From positions 102,515,547-102,579,546 of the forward strand of contig CM028377.1 in the NCBI GenBank assembly GCA_013146195.2: a DNA stretch of 64,000 nt, written 5' to 3'. The position numbers and the translations under genes were made by a program. Below the pieces are notes generated by a model. The model did no database searches. It was given only the letters and a program-made list of their open reading frames with translations, and was not told where the DNA came from. Shown here piece by piece: positions 20,873 through 32,413 of the stretch; the stretch's first letter is position 1; each line of letters starts with the position of its first letter. The DNA comes from Codonopsis lanceolata (Eukaryota > Streptophyta > Magnoliopsida > Asterales > Campanulaceae).

Positions 20873-22132
20873 TGTTAGTTCCAAAGGGCACAATAATAAG
20901 CTAGAAGGGGGGTTGAATATCTTATTAGACACTTAAAACTTTTCGTAATAATTCCAAGAGCAAGCACTTGCAATCTATTAAAGAGATTGAAGTAGCGGAA
21001 GACTTGCAAGGAAGATAGTTCAAGTCTGCCGGTGAAGCACTACCGGTAGACTTAGCTAATTACTGAAGTTTGTTGCTAAGGGAATAAGTTAAGGAAATGA
21101 ATGACAGAATAAAACAGTAAATAACAGAGGAAGATTAACACATGTGTTTTGAGATGGTTCACACTATAATGAGTGCTACGTCCACCACCAAGGCAGTCAA
21201 CCTTTGATTTAAATGTGCACTATATTTTCCACTAGTTCTATTACAGAAATATCCAATGGACCGCGTACAAAATATTTGACTTGTGTTTGGGGTTGGGGAA
21301 ATTGAATATCTGGAGAAACAGAATATTCAATGTGCAGAAGAATAGTAAAGAGTACAACAATAAGAAGCAATTGATTAACAGTTGATGCAGATCTTCTTGT
21401 TGTTATTGAGGACTTCGTTGATTAGTTAAAGATCTCTTGAATGCACTGAGTATAAAGCTTGATCTTGTTGGATAGTTTCAGAGCATTGATTTCTTCAATC
21501 TTTAATGGTAGTATTTATAGCTGGCCATTCTTGAGATCATTAGAGAAGACGAAGTGAGTAACAGCTCTATTAGGTTGAATGCATTAAATGTCTGGAGCGG
21601 CTTCGTTGACTTCTTCTTCAATTGATACTGAGCAGGGAATGGTGAAGAGTTGTTGCAACAACTAGCAGGTGGGCGACAATCAGAGTTGCAGACCTGTAAT
21701 GGTTGGTACAGTCTGTATGTGTCGGCACCTGCTCTGTCACTTTTCAGGAGGCGAAAGTCTTCATGCTTTTTCGGAAAAGCTGGAGGGGCGTGTCTGAGAA
21801 GTCAAGCGCTGATCTGGAGATGATTTAATTCAAATTCAAACGGATTTAAATTGAATTAAATAATCCATTTAAGCTTGAAGTCTAGAATAGTTTTGGACAC
21901 GTCATGTTGTCCGAGTGCAGACAATGTCTGCCGCTGGAGGCTGCTTGAAGTCTGCTGGTGAAGCCTTCAGACGAAGTCTTCCGCTGAACCTGTGAAGTCT
22001 AGAAAACTATTCTAAGGCAAAGTTCTATACACAGTTGCCACACTAACTGGTACGCAGCCCATTTAGCCACTAAGTATAGAACCTAATTTAAAGAATGAAC
22101 AAATGCAAATTAAGATAAAATGAGAAACAACA
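20873..22132 (-). mobile_element. 5' LTR of SIRE-like copia element (minus)
   Basis: On the minus strand the LTR starts TGTTGTTTCTCATTTTATC at 22132 and ends GGGACTAACA-like (TTGGAACTAACA) at 20873, giving 1260 bp. It is homologous over its length to the plus-strand LTR at 49354-50594. A TATA box (TATAAATA on the minus strand) lies near 21512-21519. The C-rich run next to its 3' end (rendered AAGGGGGG in one copy and poly-C in the other) is shared. Confidence 0.88.
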
Positions 22133-22133
22133 C

Positions 22134-23384
22134 TGCCGACGCACACAAAATTAATATATTGTTTTTCTTTCCCTACAACAACTAACTAGTAACAGCGGTA
22201 AGTAAGAGTCAATCCCACAGAGAGCAGATGATTTTATTTATGCTTCTAGTATCAATTATTGTACAAAAAGACACGAGGGGGGGGGGCTTGGCTTCAATTA
22301 AACTAATGTTATCACTACTTCAAAGCAAAATAAACCAACACGAAAGTAACAAATATTTGATTGCACTTTAAGAGAAAGATTACAATTCTCAATTCAGTTA
22401 TCCCGACACAAATCAAGATCAATGCAACTTTTCTTCTTTATACCCACTCCGAGAATTTCTATTCTTTGAATTAACAACAAGCACTGTTAATCCGAATTGT
22501 CCCTTAAGCGTAATCAAATGGAACAAGCTCTCCATTTAAATCTTTATAATCAAACAACCTAGAATAAACTCTCTAGATTTAATTTGTTAAAAGCATTAAG
22601 AGTTAGGACACTAGAATAGACAAGATATTGAATTCATAAGCTCCATTCAATTATTCTCGAATTGTGTTATTCTAATGATTTAATCATTAGTTTCTACTCC
22701 TGAATATATACCCACAACAATTACGGATCATGAATTATATTCTAGCAATTGTTATATAGAAAACTTAATCTAGGTGCCCAAACCAAATCAAGCATCCATA
22801 TATCAAAAATCAATTTAAATAGATAACACAAATAATTCAAGGAGAGAGATGAAGAAAACGTTACTGAATTGATCTCAAAATAACAAGTAGTTGGGTTCAA
22901 ACATCCCTTCGAACTGGAAAAGAGAAACGTAGCTCCTACCCATAATTAAGGAAGAAAATCAAATTATCTTTGTTTGCATCAGAAATCAGAAGAAGAAGAA
23001 GAAGAAAATGGAGAAAGCTTGGTTTCTTGCGTGAAGTTATTGTCTGAAATTCTTGTGTGAGAGTGAGAGTTAGCCCCTGCTTTTCTCCTTCCCTTTTTTA
23101 TGTGCTTCTGCCATCCTTCCTTGCTCTCTTATCCTTTCCACTTCCTCTTCCCTAGTTAATGATCGTAACTCATAATTTCTTTAACCTCCTTTAACATTTA
23201 ATTCACCCCAAATTGACTTTCTAACTTTTAAACTTAAAACTCAACTTTTAAGCTTCTTTTGGGACAAGCTCATGAAAATCACCACCTACAATAAAAATTC
23301 ATTAAATAGGTCAACTTGGCACTTCAAAATATCAAATAATTAGGGAATATGATAAATAAAATATATGAAAATAAACACTTATCA
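22134..23384 (-). mobile_element. LTR-like repeat of unassigned family
   Basis: On the minus strand this begins TGATAAGTGTTTATTTTC at 23384 and ends GCGTCGGCA near 22134. It lacks coding sequence. Its layout resembles the Athila-like LTRs: a TGAT start, and near the end a segment about CTCTGTGGGATTGACTCTTAC, comparable with CTCTGTGGGTTCGACCCTTG in those LTRs. It interrupts the copia reverse transcriptase that starts at 23385. The left border adjoins the SIRE LTR and is uncertain. No target duplication was confirmed. Confidence 0.5.
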
Positions 23385-24611
23385 ATGGACTTCAAGGTAT
23401 ATCAGATCGATGTAAAGAGTGTCTTTCTCAATGGTGATCTTCAAGAATTGGTATATGTTGAGCAACCTCCAGGTTTTGTCATCCAAGGCAAAGAGGAACA
23501 AGTATATCCACTCAAGAAAGCACTCTATGGCCTCAAACAAGCTCCCAGAGCTTGGTATGAAACTCTATCCAAGTTCTTAATCGAACAAGGATTCTTGAGA
23601 GGTCGAATAGACACAACTCTGTTCATCCTCAAGCACAAAGGTCATTCTCTTCTGGTACAAATCTATGTGGACGACATCATCTTTGGATCTACAAATCAAA
23701 GTCTGTACAAGAGATTCGAGAAGCTGATGTAAAGCAAGTTCGAGATGAGCATGATGGGAGAACTCACTTACTTTCTAAGACTTCAAATTCAACAGACTTC
23801 AGAAGGGATCTTCATCAGACAAACCAAATATGCAAAGGAACTTATCAAGAAATTTGGTCTTGATTCAGCTAAAGGATTCGAGACACCAATGTCTACCGAC
23901 TGCCATTTTGACAAAAATGAGAAGGGAAAGCAAGAGAACGTGACCAAGTATCGAGGAATCATAGGTTAACTTCTTTACCTTACTGCCAGTAGACATGATA
24001 TAATGTTTGTTGTTTGTGTTTGTGCTAGATTTCAGGCAGATTTAAGGGAATCATACTTGCTTGCTGCTAAACGTATCATCAGATATGTTTCAACAACTAC
24101 AAATCTGGGTATTTGATATTCAAGAAGGAACAACTTTGATCTAGTTGGATACTCAGATGCAGACAATGCATCCTACAAAGTAAGCAGAAGACGCACCAGT
24201 GGGACCTGTCAATTTCTTGGAAATAGACTTGTCTCATGGTCATGCAAAAAGTAAGGATCAGTTGCAAATTCAACCACAGAGGCAAAATACATTGTTGCCA
24301 ATAGCTGTTGCTCTCAACTACTTTGGATGAAGCAGTAACTGGTGGACTATAACATCAAGACTGCAAATTGTCCTATAATGTGTGATAACACTTCTGCAAT
24401 TTCAGTCTCAAAGAACCCAGTGATGCACTCAAATACAAAGCACACTGATATTCATTATCATTTCCTCAAGGATCATGTGGAAAAAGGTAACATCAGTTTG
24501 GAATATGTTCCAACTGAACATCAATTGGTTGATATTCTCACCAAGCCACTGGATGCTACCAGGTTTGCTTATTTGAGGAGAAATCTTGGTAAGATTGATC
24601 CTACAGCTTAA
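23385..24611 (+). pseudogene. SIRE-like copia reverse transcriptase and RNase H
   Basis: The reading order is the RT core (FLNGDLQELVYVEQPPGF, KKALYGLKQAPRAWYE), the catalytic YVDD box (LVQIYVDDIIFGSTN), LTYFLRLQIQQT, then the copia-type RNase H (YSDADNASYK, GNRLVSWSCKK, TEAKYIVA, HSNTKHTDIHYHFLKDHV) ending at TAA 24609-24611. Stops at 23730, 23967, 24114, 24252 and 24336 show that it is dead. The N-terminal half of RT is cut off at 23385 by the LTR-like repeat. These enzymes copy retrotransposon RNA into DNA. Confidence 0.88.
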
Positions 24612-25021
24612 ACTTTATTTTTTAAGTTTAAAAGTTTTCTTTCATACCAACAGACATTAATTGTTACTAACTCTGTTATTCTTTTAGCTCAACATCAGTA
24701 AGACCAGGTTAGTATTTCAGTTAACCGTCTATTTGAGGGTAATAGTTTTTCTTAAAAGGCTAAGGGGTTAAAAGTAACTTTTTGCTGTTAATTTGAAAAT
24801 ATCTTAAGTTAAAAGCTTTATGAAAGACACCTATCAATCATCCAATGCATTTTCGCTAAAATTACTTTTCTTTTTCTTTAAATAGACTTTGAACCGCTTT
24901 TTTCAAAACTTTCACAAACCCTCTCTCTCTCATATTCTCTCTCTACTCAAACCATTCGTTCTTCTCTGCAACTGTTTCATTTCTATACATTGTTCTTCGC
25001 TTCTTCTTCCTTATAGGAAAA
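24612..25021 (+). promoter_or_regulatory. Spacer between copia pol and env-like gene, promoter-like
   Basis: No protein is seen. A TTTAAATAG box (24877-24885) is followed by a pyrimidine-rich leader with a CT run (24919-24930), about 140 bp before the ATG at 25022. This is the usual look of a plant TATA promoter and 5' UTR. SIRE-type elements carry an env-like gene here, so the spacer might drive it separately. The promoter is inferred from sequence only. Confidence 0.4.
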
Positions 25022-26125
25022 ATGGTAAGCATTATGATGCTCATTAGATTCTTCTCTTACGATTTACTGCTTAAATTTTTTTCTTTTGAGCTGTTTCTTT
25101 GAGGAATCTGAAAGGACGCTTTGGGTATCCTAACGGTTTCCGCCATTGTTGTCTTTTTTAAACCTTGAAACCAATGGTTTTTCTCTGTGCTTCAAATGCT
25201 TATTTCCTCTAGAAATAACTATTGATGTTTCTCTGTATTTAACTTTCCAAGCATTCAAGGGTTTCAATTTTCTGTTTGAAAACTTATCTTATTTTTCTTT
25301 AAAAAGAAATCCTTGATTGTTTGTTCTGTCTCGGGAAAATGCCCTAATTTCTAAAAATTGCTTTTGTACGTGAAATCATCTGCTAAGTCCAATACCGGTA
25401 AAAGGAAGGTGCTTGACCCAGAACAAGTCATTCACCCTGACCCTCCGTCAACATTCCAGGGTTCCCCTTCTATCCTGCCGCTTATGACATCATCCAAAAG
25501 CTGCCGGTGACCACATACCTCCCGGGTATGTGCGTTGACTTAAAGTTCGTTCACACCTTTGCTGCTGGAGCAAAAATGTGTGAGGACATGAGCGAGTCTG
25601 GAATCCTCCCCCTCTTCACTCTTCACGACGAAGACTACAGCAACCTCCTCGCTGAAGAATTCTACCAACGCATGGAGATCAACGGCAACACACCTTCTGT
25701 CATTCGAGGATGGATTCGTGGACGTCTCTTCTCTCTATCTGCCAAGGTGATATCCAAAGTTATAGGAGTTCACTATGGTGGAGACTGTGAGATATCCATT
25801 GCTAAGGCTAACAGAGCCTGGGAAGCAATGAGGGGAGAAAATACCCCAAAGGGAACTTCAAGGGAAAATGCTGAGGAACGTCTTTCCCTTGGATGTCTAC
25901 TGTTCCAGTCATCTGCTGGACAAGTCGCTCCTGTTCAAGAATGGAGCTCACGACATCTTCACCTTGGAACAGCTGAATCTTTCATGCGCCATCCACCAGA
26001 AGACTCAACTCAACTATGGCGTTCTTATTTTCAATGAGTTTCGCAATCACATTGCGACAGTAAAGGGCAGTCCTTCCAACAAGAGGCCCTTTGTCCAACT
26101 GATCAACACTCTGTTAAGGGATTGG
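25022..26125 (+). pseudogene. env-like gene of copia element, 5' part
   Basis: An ATG at 25022 is followed at once by GTAAGC. If a 363-bp intron (25025-25387, ending CTAAG) is removed, the ATG joins a frame reading KRKVLDPEQVIHPDPPSTF. One base is lost near 25465, after which the frame continues YDIIQKLPVTTYLPGM, EEFYQRMEI, IRGWIRGRLFSLSAKVISK. A shift near 25875 leads to DVYCSSHLLDKSLLFKNGAH. The EFY and IRG/FSLS pattern resembles the plant transposon protein domain of the ORF at 5470-6552. It lies after copia pol, the place of the SIRE env-like gene. It is cut at 26125 by a solo LTR and resumes at 33776. Its function is unknown. Confidence 0.6.
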
Positions 26126-26299
26126 TGTAGACACCCCAATTTCATACCCCCGGTATGTGACTCTGACATAAGATATCAAGAACTATTAAAACTTAACAAA
26201 TGTCAAGTTACAGGAGTTAAAAATGCGAAAGGCAAAGCAAGATGCGCGAAACAGTGAACTGCGAGGGGTGAAAGTGTGAAAATGAAATTTGAATAGTGG

Positions 26300-26340
26300 C
26301 TTTGGTGCCACCACATCATGCTGCTGGTGCCGCACCAAAG
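26300..26340 (+). repeat. Inverted repeat upstream of LTR TATA box
   Basis: CTTTGGTGC (26300-26308) and GCACCAAAG (26332-26340) are perfect 9-base arms around a 23-base loop. The TATA box TATAAATA is at 26479-26486. The hairpin takes the place of the different GC-rich hairpin at 501-545 in the sister LTR. Confidence 0.65.
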
Positions 26341-26627
26341 GGCCCATTGGCCGCACCATGAGAAGTCACTGTAGCTTGTCTCAGTGAACAAAAAGTACAA
26401 GTTTTGAAGCCCGCGGTACAACTGGCTGATGCGACTAGAAGAAATTCAGAAATACCGGCTGACTCCCTGCTCTTCGACTATAAATAGAAGACCCCGGCCC
26501 CTCATTTGAAGTACTCAATGTTCGCGATAAAAATCGCAACGAAACTCTCGCTGTTATTCTGTCAAAATATTAGTACGAAAGGTGTGAGATAGGTGAGTGG
26601 AAGCAGATCAGAAGGAAATTCTCTCTC

Positions 26628-26673
26628 TAGGGTTTGGCCTCATGCCTAGGGTTTTGCCTCATGTCTAGGGTTT
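26628..26673 (+). promoter_or_regulatory. Three telo-box repeats in LINE 5' UTR
   Basis: TAGGGTTT occurs at 26628, 26647 and 26666, exactly 19 bp apart, within a repeat GCCTCATGNCTAGGGTTTT. The telo-box is a known plant promoter element of housekeeping genes and is bound by telomere-repeat-binding factors. Here it lies just upstream of ORF1, where the internal LINE promoter is expected. Confidence 0.65.
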
Positions 26674-26697
26674 TGCCCATCTTTTTTCGCCGGCATC

Positions 26698-28318
26698 ATG
26701 GTGGAACCCCCGCCACCAGCCCCTCCGGACCCTCCTACTCCGGGTGGAGTTCCTGTTGCTCCGTTGCCTAGATCTTATGCGGCTGGTGTGAACGCAACTC
26801 CTGTGCTTGCTTGCAATAACCCTAATAAGGTTCCAGCGCTCAAGGAAATTCCTCTTCCACCGCGTCAGCCTGTGGATATTCACAACGAACCTGGTTGTCT
26901 GTTTACTCCTCTAGAGTTGGATCTAGCGGCAAAATAATTTTCCAACTCCATCATTCTGAAGTTTTCAGTGGGCCGGCCGACTCAATGTTATTCAAAACCA
27001 CATTGCTTCGACTTGGCATCTTTCCGGGGCTTTCATCATTGGACTGTTGGATCCTAGGCATGTTTTGGTTCATCTTGCTTCACATGAGGACCTTGTCCGT
27101 GCTTTATCTATTGAATCTCACATGATTCAAAGTAGTATGTTCCGTTCATTCCGGTGGACTCCCGATTTTGTTCTTAAAAAGGATAGCCCTAAGGTGGCGG
27201 TTTGGGTTAAGTTGCATCAACTCCTTCTTATTTTCTTCAATAATGCTTTTCTTCGGCGAACAGGCAATACGCTGGGTCGATTTCTTCGAGCCAATGACCG
27301 TACTCTTGCTCTTACACACCCTAGTTATGCCCGGATATGTGTGGAGGTTGATGTGTCTGTCCAACTCCCACATAGGGTTTGGCTGGGATCTTCCAAGGAG
27401 GATGGTTTTTGGCAACATGTTGAATTTGAAGGGAACATTAAATTTTGTGATGGCTGTGGCTTATTAGGGCACATTGTGAATGACTGTAGGCATAAAAATC
27501 GTGTGCCGAAAAGGCCTAGTAAGGATACTGTAAACGGTTCAGATAATGTGCAACCGGTTACGGTTGATCCTACATTTATTTCGCCCACGGGTGCGGGTAT
27601 TAATGCAAATCCTGAAGTTGTTTCAACTGGGGGTGTGGGTGTTAATTCTAAACAGTCGACCACGCATACATCTATGGGACAAAAGGTTGATCCTAGTACG
27701 TCTGATGGTCGAAGGTGGAGACCAATTTCTGTTCCTAATAAGGTTGTTAATGATGAAGTTGTATCTACTCAAGCTAATGTGGCAAATACTAAAGGGAAAG
27801 GGGTTATTAATGTTGAATTGGCCGAAGAAGGTATTCAAACCTCTCCCGTGAATTTAAATCATGTTACAAATCAGAACCAGAATAACCCTGGGCCAAAGGC
27901 GCAAACTGGTTTGGGTAACATCCCGGCCTCGATCAATAATGTGCCAATTGTTCCAAATAGCTCTTGTGTGAAGAATAATTCGGATAATGGTGGTGGTCAA
28001 GGAAATTCTTTTGCTTCCTTAGCTGACCTACATGATGATTGGGAGGATGTTGTTCAACAGTTACTCAAACTCCCTTTGAAAAAACAGAAAGCTGCATCCC
28101 TTGATGAGTATTCTGGGGATTTATATAAAGGGCACAAAAGATCCATGTCGTTAGATGATGTTTCAGATATTCCTAGATCAGTGGATGAAGTGACGGCTTT
28201 TCAATCTGAATGTCTAAAGAAACATAAGAAGGTAAAGCAAGTCAGTTTTTTAAGCACCAATAAACGCGCGACGCGCGCTAGTTCTCATAAGGCTTCGGCC
28301 TCGGTTAATACCCAATAA
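26698..28318 (+). pseudogene. LINE ORF1 protein (DUF4283 and zinc knuckle)
   Basis: ORF1 of plant L1 elements encodes an RNA-binding chaperone of the transposition complex. It begins at ATG 26698 with a proline-rich N-terminus (PPPPAPPDPPTPGG). A TAA at 26935-26937 and a frameshift near 26975 interrupt it. The main frame has the DUF4283 domain (LLDPRHVLVHLASHEDLVRA, MFRSFRWTPDF, VAVWVKLHQLL) and then a CX2CX4HX4C knuckle (CDGCGLLGHIVNDC). A low-complexity tail with a basic end follows (KHKKVKQ, NKRATRAS). The stop is 10 bases before the ORF2 ATG. Confidence 0.9.
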
Positions 28319-28328
28319 TTCTGTGTTT

Positions 28329-31300
28329 ATGGTTGTCCTTATTTGGAACGCCCGTGGGGTGGGCAATAAAGACACGGTGGATTATTTAAAAGTTCTTAAA
28401 TCTCAACATAATCCTGTTTTGTGTGCTATTTTGGAACCTAAGCTAGCAGGAGAGAGATTAGTTAAATTTGCTAAAAGTTTGAAGTATAAATTTTCCTTAC
28501 ATGCTAATCCTACTAATAAGCATATATGGTTGTTATGGGATGATCGAGTGGATGCTACTTTTATTGAAGCTTCTAACCAACATATCACTGTTCGAATTAT
28601 TTTAGATCAATCTCATACGTTGTTGGTCTCTATAGTGTATGCCCAGTGCACTCGTGGTGGAAGGCAGGAGTTATGGAATCATCTTTATAATACTTCAGTG
28701 GTTTATAATGAGCCATGGCTAGTAGGTGGGGATTTTAATGTTATAATGCATACTTCGGAAAAATTGGGAGGCAATGGTTTTGATCATGGCAATATTGCGG
28801 ATTTTGTTCATTGTTGTCACATAGCCGGCTTAGAAGACACTGTATTTGAAGGTAGTAAATTTACGTGGTGCAATGATCATGATTGGGGCTCTCGTATTTG
28901 GCAAAGACTTGATAGGATTTTGTTGAATGGAGCTTACAAAGCTACTTATTCAGGTTGCCGCCTTCGGCATCTATCTCGTTCATATTCCGATCATGCTCCG
29001 CTTCTCATTGACTTCCCCTTCACTAAAAAACCTAAAAGTTGTTTTCGGTTCCAGCGAATGTGGCTGGATCATTCGGGGTTTTTACCTTTTATTCAAGCTC
29101 AATGGGATCGCCCAGTGGCAGGTAGTGCGATGGAAGTTTTACATCGGAAGTTGCATAATCTTCGTAAGGAAATTAAGAACTGGAACTGGCAGATTTTTGG
29201 TAACGTGCAACGGAAGATTGCTCAGTGTCAAGATTCTATCTTGTGCTTGGAGGTTTTGAGTCAACAGGGGAGTAATGATCAGACTGATTTGGAGCTTCTG
29301 AACCTTCGGCAGCAGCTTCATCAGTGTATTGGCTGGGAATCGGAGATGCTTCAAAGTAAATCTCGTCAGCTCTGGTTAAAGGATGGGGAGAGGAATACTT
29401 CTTTCTTTCATGCGTGCTTCCAGGATCGGCAACAGATTTCCAAAATTAAACTAAAAAATCCAGATGGTTCGTGGTGCCATGATGAAGCGGAAATTGGTAA
29501 TCGAGCTGTCACTTTTTTCTCCGATTTATTCTCTACATCAGATCATTCAATTCCGGGTGGTATGTTTGATATGGTTACCAAGCGCTTACCAAATGAAGAC
29601 AATTTGTTGTTTCAGCAAACTCCTTCTGAAGAGGAAATATGGGAGGCGATTAAGGGGCTGAATCCTGATAGTGCTCCTGGAGCGGATGGTTTTACTGGGT
29701 GGTTTTATCAGGGTTGCTGGGATATTATCAGAAAGGATGTGGTTGCGGCAGTCCAAGCATTTTTAATGGGCACGAGATGCATAAAGGTTTGGCCTCGACG
29801 ATTCTGGTTCTTCTTCCAAAGGTTTCTGATCCTGTGAGCCTGGGGGACTTCCGGCCAATTAGTCTTTGTAATTTCTCCGGTAAAATAATGTCAAAAATTC
29901 TTGCTACCCGCCTCGCCTCTTTTCTTCCTAATTTGATTTCTGTGGAGCAATCTGGTTTTGTGAAGGGTCGCAATATTCAAGAAAACGTTGTCATCGCTCA
30001 TGAGATGGTGCATTGGATCAATAAAACATGTCGTGGAGGCAATGTGGCGTTCAAATTTGATATGTCAAAAGCCTATGACAGATTGGAGTGGGATTTTTTA
30101 ATCAAGGCGTTGCAAAGTTTTGGCTTTGATGATGTTAGTTGTTCGCTTGTTTCCCATTTGATTAACAATAATTGGTACTCTATCCGCATTTAGGGTGTGA
30201 ATCACGGTTTCTTTCACTCTACGAGAGGAGTGAGACAAGGTGATCCGTTGTCTCCGCTATTGTTTATTTTAGCTCAGGAGGTTCTGTCTCTAAGTATTAA
30301 CCAAGCTATTCGTTCAGGCAAGATTACGGCGTTTAATCATGGCCGGGGAAAGGTGACTATGTCTAATCTGCTTTATGCAGATGACATGTTACTGTTTTGT
30401 AATGGGAGTCGTCGTTCCATCTGTGCAGTTAAATCTGTTATGGAAGATTATGCCAAGGCCTCAGGTCAGTTGATTAACCTTGCTAAAAGTGGCTTTTATA
30501 CGGCTAATAATTGTCCGCGCCGACGAAAGAGTTCAATTTCGAGATGGTCAGACTGTTCAGCGCAATCTTTTCCGTTAACATATTTGGGCATTCCGTTATT
30601 TCATGGGAGAAGTCGCCCTCAGTATTTTGAAAATCTCGTCCATCGTGTGATTTGGAAAATCAGTGGCTGGAAGTCCAAATTGTTATCCTTTGGTGGTCGT
30701 ATTGTGTTGTTAAAATCTGTTTTAAGTAGTATTCCTATATATTCTCTAGCTGCAATTAAAGTGCCGAAAACGATTCTCCATCGTATCGAATCTCTTATGG
30801 CGGGTTTCCTTTGGGATGCTGCTGGGGAGAAGCGATCTCACTGGGTGGCTTGGAATGTGGTTTGTAGACCCTTGGAGGAAGGAGGTCTTGGTCTTCGCTC
30901 TCTTTCCCAGGTTATGACCGCGCTGCATGCTAAGTTGGCGTGGTCGGTTTTGCAAGGTAAGGGCTTATAGACTTCCTATGCTAGAGATAAATACAGTATG
31001 GATATTAATGGTTGGCGAAGTGGTATAGGCTCTCATGCTTGGCGGGCCATCTACAATGTGATGATAGATGTTCAACAGCAGTCTCAATGGGTGATTGGCC
31101 GAGGTGAAGTTCGGTTTTGGATTGATAATTGGTGTGGCGTCCCTTTGCTCGGCCCTTCTCCGGTTGATGCTCGTCTGACAGTCAAGTCGGCTTTCTCTAA
31201 TCTGGATTCTTTTCTCCCGTTAATTCCTTCTCACCTTCGACCTTATGTTTCAAAGGTTCAATTGCAAGCTTCAGTAGATGACAAGTTGATCTTCAAGCCG

Positions 31301-32413
31301 TCTGCTGATGGTCAGTTTCAAGCTTCCGTCTTCTGGCAGACTCATCGGGTGCATGGTCAGAGGTTTTCTTGGGCTGCTAAGATATGGCAAAAGTGGATTC
31401 CAATGAAGGTGAGTGGTTTTATCTGGAAGCTTTTTCATGGTGCAGTGCCTGTTGATCTGCGATTACATATAAAGGGAGTTAACATGGTATCAAAATGTGT
31501 GTGATGTGGTTCGACTCATTCCCAAGAATCTATAGAACATCTCTTTCTTCATTCTGATATAGCCCGGGATGTTTGGCATCATTTTTCTCGGCGTTTTCGA
31601 ATGGTCAGTTGGTATTCCTCTATGCGTCATTTATTCGAGACTTGGTCTTCTAGATCTTCTATTAAGAATCAGGCAGGTGCTTGCAAGTTAGGTGTCTTTA
31701 TGTTTGGATGTTGGGAAATCTGGAAGGCTAGATGCAGTAGAGTTTTTGACAATGTTGATATTCACTCTGGCATGATTATTCGAAATATCCAGAAGCATCT
31801 TTTGGACCTGTGTAGCATTTTCAGACCGAAGTCTTCTTGTAGTAGTGGGGATTATTTTGCCCTTTCTTTGTGTGGTTTTCCGATGTTGCAGCCTTGTTTC
31901 AAACGTGGTAAATGGCTTCGTTGGGAGCGTCATGTTAGTCAAAGGTATAAATTAAATATGGACGGGTCTTCCATTAATGGTGTTTGCTCAGGGGGCGGTA
32001 TCATTAGGGATAGTGATGGGCATTTCATTCATGCTTTCTCGAATTTTTATGGAGAGGGTAGTAATACTTTTGCGGAAATAAGGGCGCTTTTTGATGGTCT
32101 GCGGCTTTGTCGATCGTTGAATTTGTCAGATGTTCTGGTAGAATCTGATTCTCTAGTTGTTGTTCGCAGTATTTCAGGCTCTCAAGGTTTTCCTTGGCAG
32201 TACACTTACGATTTACTTGCTTGTAAGGCTTTGGTCTTGGGTTTTGAGATTTCCCATGTCTATCGAGAATGCAATAAAGTAGCGGACAGTTTGGCTCGTC
32301 ATGCGCAAGATTCCTGGTGTTCTAAGTTGTTTGCTCAAGAAAGTTCTCTACCTCGAGTTGTTCTTGCTGCAGTTAGGGCAGATAAAATAGGTTTATTCTC
32401 CTTTAGAAAGTAA
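28329..32413 (+). pseudogene. LINE ORF2 (endonuclease, reverse transcriptase, RNase H)
   Basis: ORF2 carries out target-primed reverse transcription. In order: an AP-type endonuclease (LIWNARGVGN, GGDFNVI, SDHAPLLIDF), a reverse transcriptase (RPISLCNFSGKI, FKFDMSKAYDRLEW, RGVRQGDPLSPLLF, and catalytic LLYADDMLLF), a zinc-binding RVT region (WAAKIWQKWIP, HLFLHSDIARDVWHH), and an RNase H domain (LNMDGSSINGVCSGGG, AEIRALFDGL, VESDSLVVV, NKVADSLARHA) with all its acidic residues. Four lesions are visible: one T missing near 29765, TAG at 30191, TAG at 30968 and TGA at 31502. The endonuclease motifs and the RT box remain intact. Confidence 0.93.

Noticed and set aside
27325..27838. Long open frames in other phases inside LINE ORF1
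   Set aside because: Low complexity shadows of the ORF1 frame, which alone has the DUF4283 and zinc-knuckle motifs.
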